Shown piece after piece: positions 1 through 6,776 of a stretch of 13,126 nt of DNA. Under the pieces are notes generated by a model, which was not told the DNA's origin, searched no databases, and saw only the letters and a program-made list of their open reading frames with translations. The translations under genes and the position numbers were made by a program. The stretch is from NCBI GenBank assembly GCA_041745535.1, contig JBGTIS010000387.1, forward strand, positions 1-13,126, written 5' to 3'. Source of the DNA: JBGTIS01 sp041745535. GTDB taxonomy: Bacteria > Bacteroidota > Bacteroidia > Cytophagales > Cyclobacteriaceae. Every line of letters starts with the position of its first letter. Positions within the stretch are counted from its first letter, which is position 1.

Positions 1-125
1 AATGCCTGGGAAGAGGTGGTCAATATTATCATAATTATCATCCTGACCACCCTCTAATTAATCCCAAAAGGGTGGTCTATATCATAATATTGGGTGGTCA
101 GCTTCATAATTATGGATGGTCAACA
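1..125. mobile_element. Putative terminus of an IS21-family-like insertion sequence (window starts inside it)
   Basis: No transposase is visible, so this call rests only on end structure. The stretch holds repeated GGTGGTCA-type cores, three of them at 22-bp spacing, and could end at ...GGTCAACA (to base 125). Read inward from the other strand the end is TGTTGACC, which fits the TG...CA ends and the multiple transposase-binding repeats known for IS21-type elements. Sequence to the right of base 125 is coding for an ApeA-like protein that stops inside the repeat block, as expected if an element landed in that gene. The open reading frames across bases 1-128 do not resemble IstA or IstB. It could instead be an unrelated intergenic repeat cluster. 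Confidence 0.4.
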
Positions 126-136
126 TGAATCAGAAT
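15..136. repeat. Cluster of GGTGGTCA-core repeats, 22-bp period
   Basis: Cores lie at 15-22 (GGTGGTCA), 44-51 (inverted, TGACCACC), 71-78 (GGTGGTCT), 93-100 (GGTGGTCA) and 115-122 (GATGGTCA). The last three are spaced exactly 22 bp. The units at 71 and 93, and the inverted unit covering 30-51, also share an AT-rich tail containing ATAAT. Units 15-22 and 44-51 form an inverted pair around an AT-rich centre. The regular period, two helical turns, suggests a protein-binding array such as a transposase-binding end. Confidence 0.8.
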
Positions 137-1217
137 ACGCAATTTGTTCTAATCTGTTATGTAATGTGGGTTCATTACTAAATTTCAACTTTTCTTGTAA
201 CCATCCTTTATGATCGGCACCTACCTGACTTATAATTTCATCTATCATAGATTTATGCTCTTTCTCAGGTTTGACAAGGTTATTTTTTAATCTTCTGTGA
301 AAAGTTTCTAACCCTTGCGCTATATTCAAAAATCTATTTTCATTGAAAAAAGAAGCATTATAAAAACTTTCAAGTAGTAAGTCAGTGACAGGACCTATTG
401 TCTCCTTTAAACTAAACCACTTTTGGATGATTTGCTCAAATTTTTCTTTTATATCACTATATCTGAATAAGAAGTCATGAGCGTTTTTTGCCTTTATAAA
501 TTTATGATAACTGAGATTGTAGTAAAGATTAAGAGGCTTTAAATATTCTTTATTCTGAGCTTTATCCTTGAAATTATTATTAAAAAGTTGAATGGATGTT
601 GGATAAGCTCCGGAAAAACAGCCAAGAGTAAGGAAATTCTGAAAGTGCTTTAGATTTTCTAAAATTACTTTTAAAGGTTTATCTTCCTGAGTTTCCTTTA
701 TAGTTAGGTAAGTATTTTGGTAAAGGATAATTTTATCTCGTGAATCTGACGAGATAGAATGGTCAAAATCAAATTCTCCTTCTATACATTCAGCAATTTT
801 AAAATTTATTGGTAAAGGCTGTTTGAGTTTTATTTCAAGATTTCCTTGTTTTCTAGATTGAGAAAATCCATAAATCCCAATCCATTCAGCCAAGTAATTA
901 AACTCACACCTTACCTTATTAAACATTAGTTCCTTTTCATGTTGAAAATAGTGTCCTTTGATAATGAATTGAACTTTAAAAATAGATTTATCACTTTTAT
1001 GAAACTGTTTACAATTGTATAATGTAACCCTATCACCTTTAGATGTTATACCCAATATGATTTCAGGGTTATTAAAATCCCCAAAAAAGTTTCTATCAAA
1101 ATTGCCATCAAGTTCTAACTCTCCTCCTTTTCCAATATCAAATGAAAGTAGTCCGCTTAACTGGTTATTCTCCTGACCTGGTAAAAACCAATTTGCTCTG
1201 TATGTAAAATTCTTCAT
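120..1217 (-). CDS. ApeA-like HEPN anti-phage protein, truncated at the 3' end
   Basis: The N-terminal half matches what I know of the ApeA N-terminal domain 1 family: NWFLPG near the start, then an ELELDGNF segment, FFGDFNNPEIILGITSKG and VTLYNC. The second half has the first helices of the Apea-like HEPN domain: KFEQIIQKWFSL, then ENRFLNIAQGLETFHRR, and WLQEKLKFSNEPTLHNRLEQI. ApeA is an abortive-infection-type defence protein whose HEPN domain is expected to cleave RNA. The HEPN catalytic RX4-6H motif should follow this point but is absent: the frame ends after 365 residues at a TGA within the GGTCA repeat at 115-122. I take the ATG at 1217, which places the conserved WFLPG about 10 residues in. 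An ATG at 1229 and a TTG at 1244 are in frame but overlap the upstream gene. The start lies 4 nt after the upstream stop. Base composition is very AT-rich compared with its neighbours. The gene is probably non-functional as an RNase. The family call is fairly sure. Confidence 0.75.
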   Translation of the reverse strand: MKNFTYRANWFLPGQENNQLSGLLSFDIGKGGELELDGNFDRNFFGDFNNPEIILGITSKGDRVTLYNCKQFHKSDKSIFKVQFIIKGHYFQHEKELMFNKVRCEFNYLAEWIGIYGFSQSRKQGNLEIKLKQPLPINFKIAECIEGEFDFDHSISSDSRDKIILYQNTYLTIKETQEDKPLKVILENLKHFQNFLTLGCFSGAYPTSIQLFNNNFKDKAQNKEYLKPLNLYYNLSYHKFIKAKNAHDFLFRYSDIKEKFEQIIQKWFSLKETIGPVTDLLLESFYNASFFNENRFLNIAQGLETFHRRLKNNLVKPEKEHKSMIDEIISQVGADHKGWLQEKLKFSNEPTLHNRLEQIAYSDSC

Positions 1218-1221
1218 TGCA

Positions 1222-1884
1222 TCACACATTAATAAATTCTTCAAAATTCTCCTGTGTCACCCCTTGGGTCTCACTTTCCGGATAGGCTTCTGTAAAGGTT
1301 TTAGGAAAACGAATTTTATCTTTTCCCGTCCATTTAAACTCATAGACGTGGAACTTGCCGTTATATTCTTCTACAAAATCAATTTCCTGCTGCTGGTGCG
1401 TCCGCCAGAAGTAATAATTGGCATAATGTTGCCGGTAATGATTCGCCTTTAATCGTTCGCTGATCAGGAAATTCTCCCATAAAGCTCCGGTATCGTTGCG
1501 CAGATTGAGTGGATTAAAGTTAGAGATGATAGCATTGCGAATACCCGTATCCCAAAAGTATATCTTACGCTTTTTATTCAGCTCGTTGCGCAGGTTCCGG
1601 CTCAACGGATTCAGCCGAAAAATGATAAAAGCCTGCTCCAACAGTTGAATATAATTTTCTACTGTTACCTTGTCTATCTGTAGTAAATTCGCCAGTTCGG
1701 TATAAGCTACTTCGCTGCCGATTTGCAAAGCCAGCGCTTGTAGCAACTTTTCCAGCAAAGCAGGTTTGCGAATGTCTTTATAAGCTAATATATCTTTGTA
1801 AAGGTAACTGCCCGAAAGCTGGCGTAAACGTTCTTCTGTATCAGTTTCACTCAACACAATTTCAGGATACATGCCAAAGCGCAT
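1222..1884 (-). CDS. C-terminal DUF4143 fragment of the split ATPase
   Basis: This open frame of 220 residues begins at an internal ATG, 33 nt downstream of the interrupting TGA. It contains the DUF4143 features: RFGMYPEIVL, a YLYKDIL segment, a winged-helix-like stretch (SEVAYTELANLLQIDKVTVENYIQ), KIYFWDTGIRNAI, and a C-terminal PD-(D/E)XK-like arrangement (EIDFV then VYEFKW). Independent translation would need reinitiation after the TGA. Its own stop lies 4 nt before the ATG chosen for the ApeA-like gene, so the two could be translationally coupled. Confidence 0.75.
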   Translation of the reverse strand: MRFGMYPEIVLSETDTEERLRQLSGSYLYKDILAYKDIRKPALLEKLLQALALQIGSEVAYTELANLLQIDKVTVENYIQLLEQAFIIFRLNPLSRNLRNELNKKRKIYFWDTGIRNAIISNFNPLNLRNDTGALWENFLISERLKANHYRQHYANYYFWRTHQQQEIDFVEEYNGKFHVYEFKWTGKDKIRFPKTFTEAYPESETQGVTQENFEEFINV

Positions 1885-1917
1885 CCTTCGCTCCAGTTCA
1901 CCGCGGGCTTCTATCCA

Positions 1918-2349
1918 TCACCGGTAGTTCACCAGTTCACTGTACGATATAGGATACAGAAAGTATTCAAACTTCCGGCCAGTTAAGGGTTCATTGATCT
2001 CACTGGCAATGTCCAGGCTGGAAGACCCAGTTACAATGAGCTGCTTATCTTTTAGCTGGTCGGTAATCAGCTTGAGTGTGAGGCCAATATCTTTCACCCG
2101 CTGGGCCTCATCAATAAATATTAGTTTATTATTGCCTATCCACTGCCTGAGCTGCTGAGAGGAAGCATGGGTAAGCTGCTCTCTTACCAAAGGTTCATCG
2201 CAGTTAAGAAATAAGGCTTCTGGCTGAAATTCCTGGTAAAGCTGCTGTATCAGGGTAGTCTTACCGGTTTGTCTTGACCCTATAATCAACAATGCTTTTC
2301 CTTTGAATAAGTTCCCGCGAATAATATTATCAAGTTTCCGTGCGATCAT
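1918..2349 (-). CDS. N-terminal AAA_14 ATPase fragment
   Basis: This 143-residue piece carries the P-loop GSRQTGKT at residues 24-31, a Walker B LIFIDEAQ at about 76-83 and a sensor-like LIVTGSSS at about 104-111. It ends at SELVNYR, just where the family continues into a helical linker and DUF4143. On its own it would be an ATPase core lacking the C-terminal winged-helix and nuclease-like part. The start ATG at 2349 is followed by IARKLDNII, a typical beginning for this family. Confidence 0.8.
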   Translation of the reverse strand: MIARKLDNIIRGNLFKGKALLIIGSRQTGKTTLIQQLYQEFQPEALFLNCDEPLVREQLTHASSQQLRQWIGNNKLIFIDEAQRVKDIGLTLKLITDQLKDKQLIVTGSSSLDIASEINEPLTGRKFEYFLYPISYSELVNYR

Positions 2350-2361
2350 ACTCTGGTAGTT

Positions 2362-2427
2362 CTAATCACTTAAATATAGTAATTCACATGATTATATTCA
2401 CGTAAATATATTAAATTAGGTGATTAG
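2362..2427. promoter_or_regulatory. Inverted repeat upstream of the ATPase gene, possible operator
   Basis: CTAATCACTTA at 2362-2372 is matched by the inverted TAGGTGATTAG at 2417-2427, 10 of 11 positions. Between them are two further TCAC sites at 2384 and 2398 in very AT-rich DNA. The left arm begins 13 bp before the ATPase start codon, so a bound protein here would sit on its promoter. No regulator is identifiable; this is a structural observation. Confidence 0.4.
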
Positions 2428-2470
2428 CATATTGTAAACTAAGTTTTCTAGTATTCTTTTCTTAACTGTA

Positions 2471-2556
2471 GTCATTCCGGAACAAAGTGAAGGAATCTTT
2501 GCCATGCAGTCATTTGATAAATGGCAAAGATTCCTTCGCTCTCGCTGCGGAATGAC
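2471..2556. repeat. GTCATTCC...GGAATGAC palindromic interspersed repeat
   Basis: This is an 86-bp imperfect palindrome. The left arm (2471-2505) starts GTCATTCCG and ends GAAGGAATCTTTGCCAT. The right arm (2521-2556) is its near complement, ending CGGAATGAC, around a 15-nt loop. Outer and inner stem parts match exactly and the middle 9-10 bases diverge. GTCATTCCG-(AG-rich)-GAAGGAATCT elements recur in many Bacteroidota genomes as REP/MITE-like intergenic repeats. It sits between the converging-outward units for the ATPase and TM2 protein and could also end transcripts as a hairpin, although no T-run follows. The rest of 2350-2652 shows only the inverted repeat upstream. Confidence 0.75.
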
Positions 2557-2652
2557 AATGATGAAAAATAAGGTGCGCTGGGAAATTAAAGTTAGAAGAC
2601 TTATCAGGAAGCGGATGCCTTGCAAACAGCACCCTTTTGGAGACAAAAAGTA

Positions 2653-3003
2653 TTATGTGGTCCCCATTACAGCCGACAAAGCTTCGCGCGCTACTTTCAT
2701 ATTGTATTCCAGGGTCAACTTTTTATAATTGATAATATCTACGATGGTACCGATAAAACACAACCCAATGGTAACCAGATACAAAATTCCCATGCCAATC
2801 TGATTCAGATAAAAGCGTTCCAGTCCGGGTACTACGAACAGTCCGATAAGAGCCATCAGTAACACCGTTTGCGGATCTTTGCGGCGGGCCCGATAAATGT
2901 TGGCAAAAGTTCGGGCGTTTTCTTCCGTCATTTCTTCCACCAGGGTTTGTATATAAAGCATTTCCTGACCTTCTACTTCGGGTAATAAATGGATGATTCT
3001 CAT
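2653..3003 (-). CDS. TM2 domain-containing membrane protein
   Basis: The protein has 116 residues. An acidic, soluble N-terminal half (MTEENARTFANIYRARRKDP) is followed by two membrane helices: VLLMALIGLFVVPGLERFYL at about residues 47-66 and MGILYLVTIGLCFIGTIVDII at about 70-90. The short polar turn with GLERFYLNQ and the second helix ending in D-I-I are the hallmark of the TM2 domain. The C-terminal tail is hydrophilic. The ATG at 3003 is the only sensible start. It lies 28 nt after the DUF2752 gene and is presumably co-transcribed with it; this pairing is common in Bacteroidota. The cellular role is not known. Confidence 0.88.
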   Translation of the reverse strand: MRIIHLLPEVEGQEMLYIQTLVEEMTEENARTFANIYRARRKDPQTVLLMALIGLFVVPGLERFYLNQIGMGILYLVTIGLCFIGTIVDIINYKKLTLEYNMKVAREALSAVMGTT

Positions 3004-3031
3004 GATATTTTATGTTTTGATGAATATAAGT

Positions 3032-3331
3032 TTATTTAAAATTTTTAAAAGTCTGGGTAACTAAAGTTCCGGTACGAATTCCTAAAATAATGACTGCTAC
3101 TATGCCCAGCGGATGCGTACGGAACGATTCGCTCCATGCTCCATGAAAAAGATAGCTGACCGACCGCCCCAGTCCGCAACCCGGACAATATATATCCAGA
3201 TGGAAAAGCGGACAAAAGGAAAAGTGAGATGCGTCAGGATTGATGAGCGCCAGGAAGCAAAATCCGCAAAACCAGATCATGCCCTCCCACTCTATTTTCT
3301 GATGCCATTTTATGTTATAGGTTTGATTCAT
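3032..3331 (-). CDS. DUF2752 family small membrane protein
   Basis: The protein has 99 residues from the ATG at 3331. It shows the DUF2752 signature: CPLFHLDIYCPGCGLGRSVSYLFHG followed by ESFRTHPLG, where a CPGCG-type motif and a conserved HPLG/NPLG turn sit between hydrophobic segments. Helices are predicted at WEGMIWFCGFCFLALI and at LGIVAVIILGIRTGTL. I prefer the ATG at 3331 (preceded by AAAGG at 2 nt) to an in-frame GTG at 3367, because the extra 12 residues are basic and unlike the family. It is first in a two-gene unit with the TM2 protein. The function is unknown; the paired cysteines suggest a metal or redox site, which is inference. Confidence 0.87.
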   Translation of the reverse strand: MNQTYNIKWHQKIEWEGMIWFCGFCFLALINPDASHFSFCPLFHLDIYCPGCGLGRSVSYLFHGAWSESFRTHPLGIVAVIILGIRTGTLVTQTFKNFK

Positions 3332-3371
3332 ACCTTTCAACTTTAGTTTCAAAAGCTTTGACGCCACCAGG

Positions 3372-3416
3372 TTACCATGCGTTACAAAAAATTTTTAATT
3401 TTATTCTTTGTGTAAC
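3372..3416. promoter_or_regulatory. Divergent promoter region with GTTAC repeats
   Basis: The 116-bp gap between the DUF2752 gene and the sigma factor gene contains GTTACA at 3381-3386 and its exact inverse TGTAAC at 3411-3416, extended inward by AAA/TTT. A further GTTAC lies at 3372-3376. The AT-rich spacer includes TATTCTTTG at 3402-3410, which is one base longer than the Bacteroidota -7 box TAnnTTTG. The placement would allow a regulator, or the sigma factor itself, to act on both genes. The promoter assignment is tentative. Confidence 0.35.
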
Positions 3417-3447
3417 ACCAGGGCGGTTGGTGTAGTCTAAACAAAAA

Positions 3448-4020
3448 ATGGAACCACAGGACGACATACCTTATATCCGAAAAGTACTGAGCGGCGATTC
3501 CAAAGCTTATGCGTTTCTGGTAGATAAATACAAGGCCATGACCTATACGCTGGCGTTACGCATTGCCGGAAACGCGCAGGATGCGGAAGAAATATCGCAG
3601 GATGCTTTTGTAAAGGCGTATAAGGCGTTACCCGCTTTTAAGCAGGAATCGGCATTTTCTACCTGGTTATATCGCATTGTGTACAACACGGCTATCTCTA
3701 AAACCAGAAAGAAAAAACTAGACACTACCTCGCTGGATACTAACTATCTGGGCAATTATGTGGCTGTCACGCAAACTACTTTTCAGGGTATGGTGCGCGA
3801 GGACCAGCAGAAATATATTCAGGCGGCTATGCATGAACTAACTGCCGAAGAATCTACGTTAATCTATTTACATTATACTGAAGAGAAAAGTATGGAAGAA
3901 ATTGGTATGGTAACCGGACTCACTGCCGCTAATGTCCGGGTAAAACTGTTTCGGGCCAGAAAAAAATTATACATACATTTGCATAAAATGCTGAAGAATG
4001 GAAAGGAGGATTTATTATGA
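3448..4020 (+). CDS. ECF-type RNA polymerase sigma-70 factor
   Basis: The protein has 190 residues, the normal size for an extracytoplasmic-function sigma factor. Region 2 spans about residues 22-90: FLVDKYKAMTYTLALRIAGN, then DAEEISQDAFVKAYKALPAF and STWLYRIVYNTAISKTRKKK, i.e. core-binding and -10 recognition helices. Region 4 spans about 131-178: ELTAEESTLIYLHYTEEKSMEEIG followed by the helix-turn-helix TGLTAANVRVKLFRARKKL. The two domains are joined by a variable linker. Its TGA overlaps the ATG of the next gene (ATGA at 4017-4020), implying translational coupling with a membrane partner. It should redirect RNA polymerase to a small set of promoters in response to an envelope or cytoplasmic signal; the signal is not evident. 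Confidence 0.93.
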   Translation: MEPQDDIPYIRKVLSGDSKAYAFLVDKYKAMTYTLALRIAGNAQDAEEISQDAFVKAYKALPAFKQESAFSTWLYRIVYNTAISKTRKKKLDTTSLDTNYLGNYVAVTQTTFQGMVREDQQKYIQAAMHELTAEESTLIYLHYTEEKSMEEIGMVTGLTAANVRVKLFRARKKLYIHLHKMLKNGKEDLL

Positions 4021-4412
4021 TACATGAAGAAGACCAACTGGATGATTTTTTAAAAAACATCCTGAAAACCGGAGGCACTGAAAACCCACCCTCATCGGAT
4101 TACACCCAAAAGGTAATGAAGAAAGTAGAAGCCATACCAGTGGTGCGATCGCGAAGGGAAAGTGCATGGTTAATTGTTATAGGCATTGTAGTTTTTCTTA
4201 CCATAGCCATCACGGGTACATACTTCCTGATAAACTATTGGAGTGTGGTACAGGGTTTTGGAATTGCTTTGCTGCAAAAGCTTCCGTTCGCAATCAGTTG
4301 GAAGGCTGTAGCTATTGGATTTATTTATTTGGTGTTAGCCAGAATATTGCTTGCCCTTGGCATTTTGGCATTAATCAATAAATCACCTTTAAAATTAGAT
4401 CTGTCTGTTTAG
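4017..4412 (+). CDS. Small two-helix membrane protein, candidate anti-sigma factor
   Basis: The protein has 131 residues. The acidic N-terminal cytoplasmic part (about 1-47) includes DDFLKNIL and a short DYTQKVMKKV segment, which resembles the start of many Bacteroidota anti-sigma proteins. Helix 1 is SAWLIVIGIVVFLTIAITGTYFLI (about 49-72) and helix 2 is AVAIGFIYLVLARILLALGILALI (about 97-120). There is no HXXXCXXC zinc-finger motif, so it is not a ZAS-type anti-sigma factor, and no FecR domain. The role is inferred from the ATGA overlap with the sigma gene. After it only 28 bp separate it from the converging operon, with a T-run but no clear hairpin. Confidence 0.7.
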   Translation: MIHEEDQLDDFLKNILKTGGTENPPSSDYTQKVMKKVEAIPVVRSRRESAWLIVIGIVVFLTIAITGTYFLINYWSVVQGFGIALLQKLPFAISWKAVAIGFIYLVLARILLALGILALINKSPLKLDLSV

Positions 4413-4440
4413 CACCAAAATATTATCACTTTTTTAAACT

Positions 4441-6771
4441 TTATTCCTGCGCGGGCAGGCCTACTTCAAAGGTAAGGGTCTGCACAAAGGGTTTTCCTTC
4501 CTGCGTAATACCTGATACCACAGCCTCGAACTGGCCGGTTTCATCTGCAGTATAAAATGTGGCGATGACTTCACCCTGTTCGTTGGGTTTCAGATCGGGT
4601 TGCCAATACAGCAATGTTCTGAAATCGGGCATTCGGGAGGGAATAGCCTTTTCCGATTCAGGAAAAATACTGGAAAATAAAACCGGCTGCTCCAGAAAGG
4701 TAACCGGCTGCTGAAATACGTCGGGTGATAAAAAATTCTGGTATTCTGTGCCACTGCTGCTATAAATAGCAGCCGTTCCGTTAAATGAGAACTCGCCATA
4801 ATAGGTCCTGCGGTTCACGGTTTCGATACGGGCCATTATATCGGGCGGCATATTCACCAGACGTTCCACATCAAAAACAGGTACGCCATCTATCAGCAAA
4901 GCAGGTTCGCCACTTAAAAACTCTCGCGTTCGCACGTCAAAAATATCCAGATGATAGGTGCCTGCTGTGCCTTTAAGCTGTACGCCCGGCATCAGTTCCC
5001 GGCAAACTTCCTCAAAAGTGGGTAACGCGATAAAGTCATCCAGGTTTTTCGCAAAATTAGGCGCGCCATAAAACCGAAATGCTTCTCCTTTTTTTTCACT
5101 TCCCAAATTAGTAGAATCAGTAGTGTACAAATTGTAAATCTGGCTGATATCGCGCCGTTTCCGGCCAGTTGCTATCCATTGCTGTATGGCTTCTTCCTGT
5201 AAAAAAGGCAGCAATCGAACCGTAAAATCAGTGGCCGCGGACTTCGCGAATTTTTCGTCCAGCGTAATTTTATAACCTTTTTCCTCAGGCAATTGCAGAA
5301 TTACTTCCTGCCTGCCAAAAACCCGGGTAAGGGGAAAGGAAAATTTCCCCTGCTGGTTAGTGAGGTAATAATCAAACTGCGGATTGGTGCCGGGAACAGA
5401 GAAGAGCAAAGTACGGCCCGTTAGCGGATTTCCCTGGGCGTTGGTTACTGTTCCGCTGAGCAATAAACCTTCATTTTCCAATGGATACTGATTTTTCTGT
5501 TCCACAGCAGACAGTACCCGTTCATTATTTGTTAATTCTGCTTGAGCAATCAACCACCCATTCAGCAGTTGTTTGTCTTTATTATTCAAAAATACAGGTG
5601 GTTCGGCCCGCACAGGAAATTGGCCGGATGCCAGCGGATTGTAAAAAGGATTGACCTTTCGTACCGATAAAGACGCGTTTTTTACAGTGGTTTCACTTTG
5701 ACCATTTGCAAATTGAATTTGTAGTTCCACCTGCTCGCGGGGTAAGAACTTTTCCTTTCCAACACTGAGCCGCACCGGTTGGTCAGTTTGGGGTTGCGCA
5801 TAAACCATACGCTTTGCCAGCACCTTGCCTTGCTGATTCACCAATAGAATTTGCCCTGCACTTTCTGATAAAAGCGCGGTGGGAATGTTTACTGCCCAGG
5901 TGGTATCCTCAGCATTTAAAATTTGGTTAAACAGGGTATTTCCTTTGGCCTGTAATTGCAAGCCAAGTGTTTCCTGTGGGCGTACTGGTGTTTGAACCCT
6001 GACATGAAAGTCAGCACCTTTCTGGTTTACCTGCATGGCAAAACCTTCAGTTGCCACAGCGGGTAAGGCCGCCAGTATGGTATCGTCAGCGGTAGTAACA
6101 AGCCGCAGCGAATACGTTTTTCCAGCTTTAGGATTCAGATAAAAATCGCCCCATTCGTTTCCTGATAACCGGGCAGTAATCACCATACTATCGCCTTCCT
6201 CTAAAATATCGGCTTTCTGTACAGCCTCTGGAAAAAGAGCAGGATTCATGCGAAAGACCATATGATTATCCACGCCCTGCACAAAATTACTTCCTTCCGG
6301 GTAGAAATAAACCGGTTGGCTGACATCGGCACTTATATTTTTTCCTGTTTCCTTATTGGGGTTGATCACCAAAATAGGCTGGCGAAAGCCTTCGCTCTCC
6401 GGAAAGTTGCGCATCCACTGGGTGTAAGCGCTAACCAGATACCAGCCTGTAGACAGGGAATCGGGCAGCAGAAATTCACCTTTAGCAGTGCCGGACGATA
6501 GCATCAATTTACTTCCTGAAATCTGTTGGCCGCTACTATTCAGCAGTTCCACATATACCACTTTGCTTGCATTCGCCTGATTTTCGCTGGTAAGGTAGGT
6601 TTGAAACCAAAGCCGCTGCCCTGCCATTACCACATCTTCTGACAAATGCAGGTATACGCTTTCTATATTTTTGGCAACCTGCCTTATTCCTGCTTTGCTT
6701 TTTCCCGGTAAAAAGTAAATACCGACAATCCATAGCAGGGCAATCAGGAAGCCGTGTTTATTGATTATCAT
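4441..6771 (-). CDS. Exported macroglobulin-like protein with CarboxypepD_reg and TonB-plug-like domains
   Basis: The protein has 776 residues from the ATG at 6771, 5 nt after the DUF4249 stop. This start gives a clean signal peptide (IINKHGFLIALLWIVGIYFL, cleavage near KSKA). An in-frame start at 6825 would bury it inside the upstream gene. Domains by inspection: an MG2-like beta-sandwich at about 35-120 (SVYLHLSEDVVMAGQ to GWYLVSAYTQWM), a second MG-like stretch from about 333 (LSVGKEKFLPREQVELQI), a CarboxypepD_reg-like domain at about 433-505 (LSGTVTNAQGNPLTG), a plug-like segment at about 577-690 (ALLIDGVPVFD, then DIMARIETV and YYGEFSFNGTAAIY), and a C-terminal sandwich with FRTLLYWQPD and GEVIATFYTADETGQF. 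No transmembrane barrel follows the plug. It is probably periplasmic or surface-associated and works with the receptor and lipoprotein encoded just before it. The function is unknown. Confidence 0.85.
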   Translation of the reverse strand: MIINKHGFLIALLWIVGIYFLPGKSKAGIRQVAKNIESVYLHLSEDVVMAGQRLWFQTYLTSENQANASKVVYVELLNSSGQQISGSKLMLSSGTAKGEFLLPDSLSTGWYLVSAYTQWMRNFPESEGFRQPILVINPNKETGKNISADVSQPVYFYPEGSNFVQGVDNHMVFRMNPALFPEAVQKADILEEGDSMVITARLSGNEWGDFYLNPKAGKTYSLRLVTTADDTILAALPAVATEGFAMQVNQKGADFHVRVQTPVRPQETLGLQLQAKGNTLFNQILNAEDTTWAVNIPTALLSESAGQILLVNQQGKVLAKRMVYAQPQTDQPVRLSVGKEKFLPREQVELQIQFANGQSETTVKNASLSVRKVNPFYNPLASGQFPVRAEPPVFLNNKDKQLLNGWLIAQAELTNNERVLSAVEQKNQYPLENEGLLLSGTVTNAQGNPLTGRTLLFSVPGTNPQFDYYLTNQQGKFSFPLTRVFGRQEVILQLPEEKGYKITLDEKFAKSAATDFTVRLLPFLQEEAIQQWIATGRKRRDISQIYNLYTTDSTNLGSEKKGEAFRFYGAPNFAKNLDDFIALPTFEEVCRELMPGVQLKGTAGTYHLDIFDVRTREFLSGEPALLIDGVPVFDVERLVNMPPDIMARIETVNRRTYYGEFSFNGTAAIYSSSGTEYQNFLSPDVFQQPVTFLEQPVLFSSIFPESEKAIPSRMPDFRTLLYWQPDLKPNEQGEVIATFYTADETGQFEAVVSGITQEGKPFVQTLTFEVGLPAQE

Positions 6772-6776
6772 TTTGT

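Larger units (their letters stand above)
1222..2349 (-). pseudogene. AAA_14/DUF4143 ATPase gene interrupted by an in-frame TGA
   Basis: Two open frames, 2349-1918 and 1884-1222, lie in the same reading frame and are separated only by a TGA at 1920-1918 plus 11 sense codons. Reading through it gives SELVNYR-stop-WIEARGELERRMRFGMYPE, a continuous run that looks like the normal junction between the AAA_14 ATPase half and the DUF4143 half of this family. Joined length is 375 codons, close to the usual size of about 380-400. There is no frameshift, only the stop. These proteins are widespread in bacteria and of poorly defined function. A nonsense mutation is most likely; sequencing error or stop-codon readthrough are alternatives. 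Confidence 0.75.

Noticed and set aside
1..128. Open frames crossing the left-edge repeats, possible end of a transposase gene
   Set aside because: The translations are low-complexity products of the repeats and do not resemble IstA or IstB C-termini.
15..136. Repeat cluster as a CRISPR array
   Set aside because: Units are adjacent 22-mers with a shared core and no unique spacers, one unit is inverted, and no cas genes are present.
2416..2862. Several overlapping short open frames (2416-2646 minus, 2504-2728 plus, 2620-2862 plus)
   Set aside because: They run through the palindromic repeat and the TM2 gene, and their translations look like noise without start context or known motifs.
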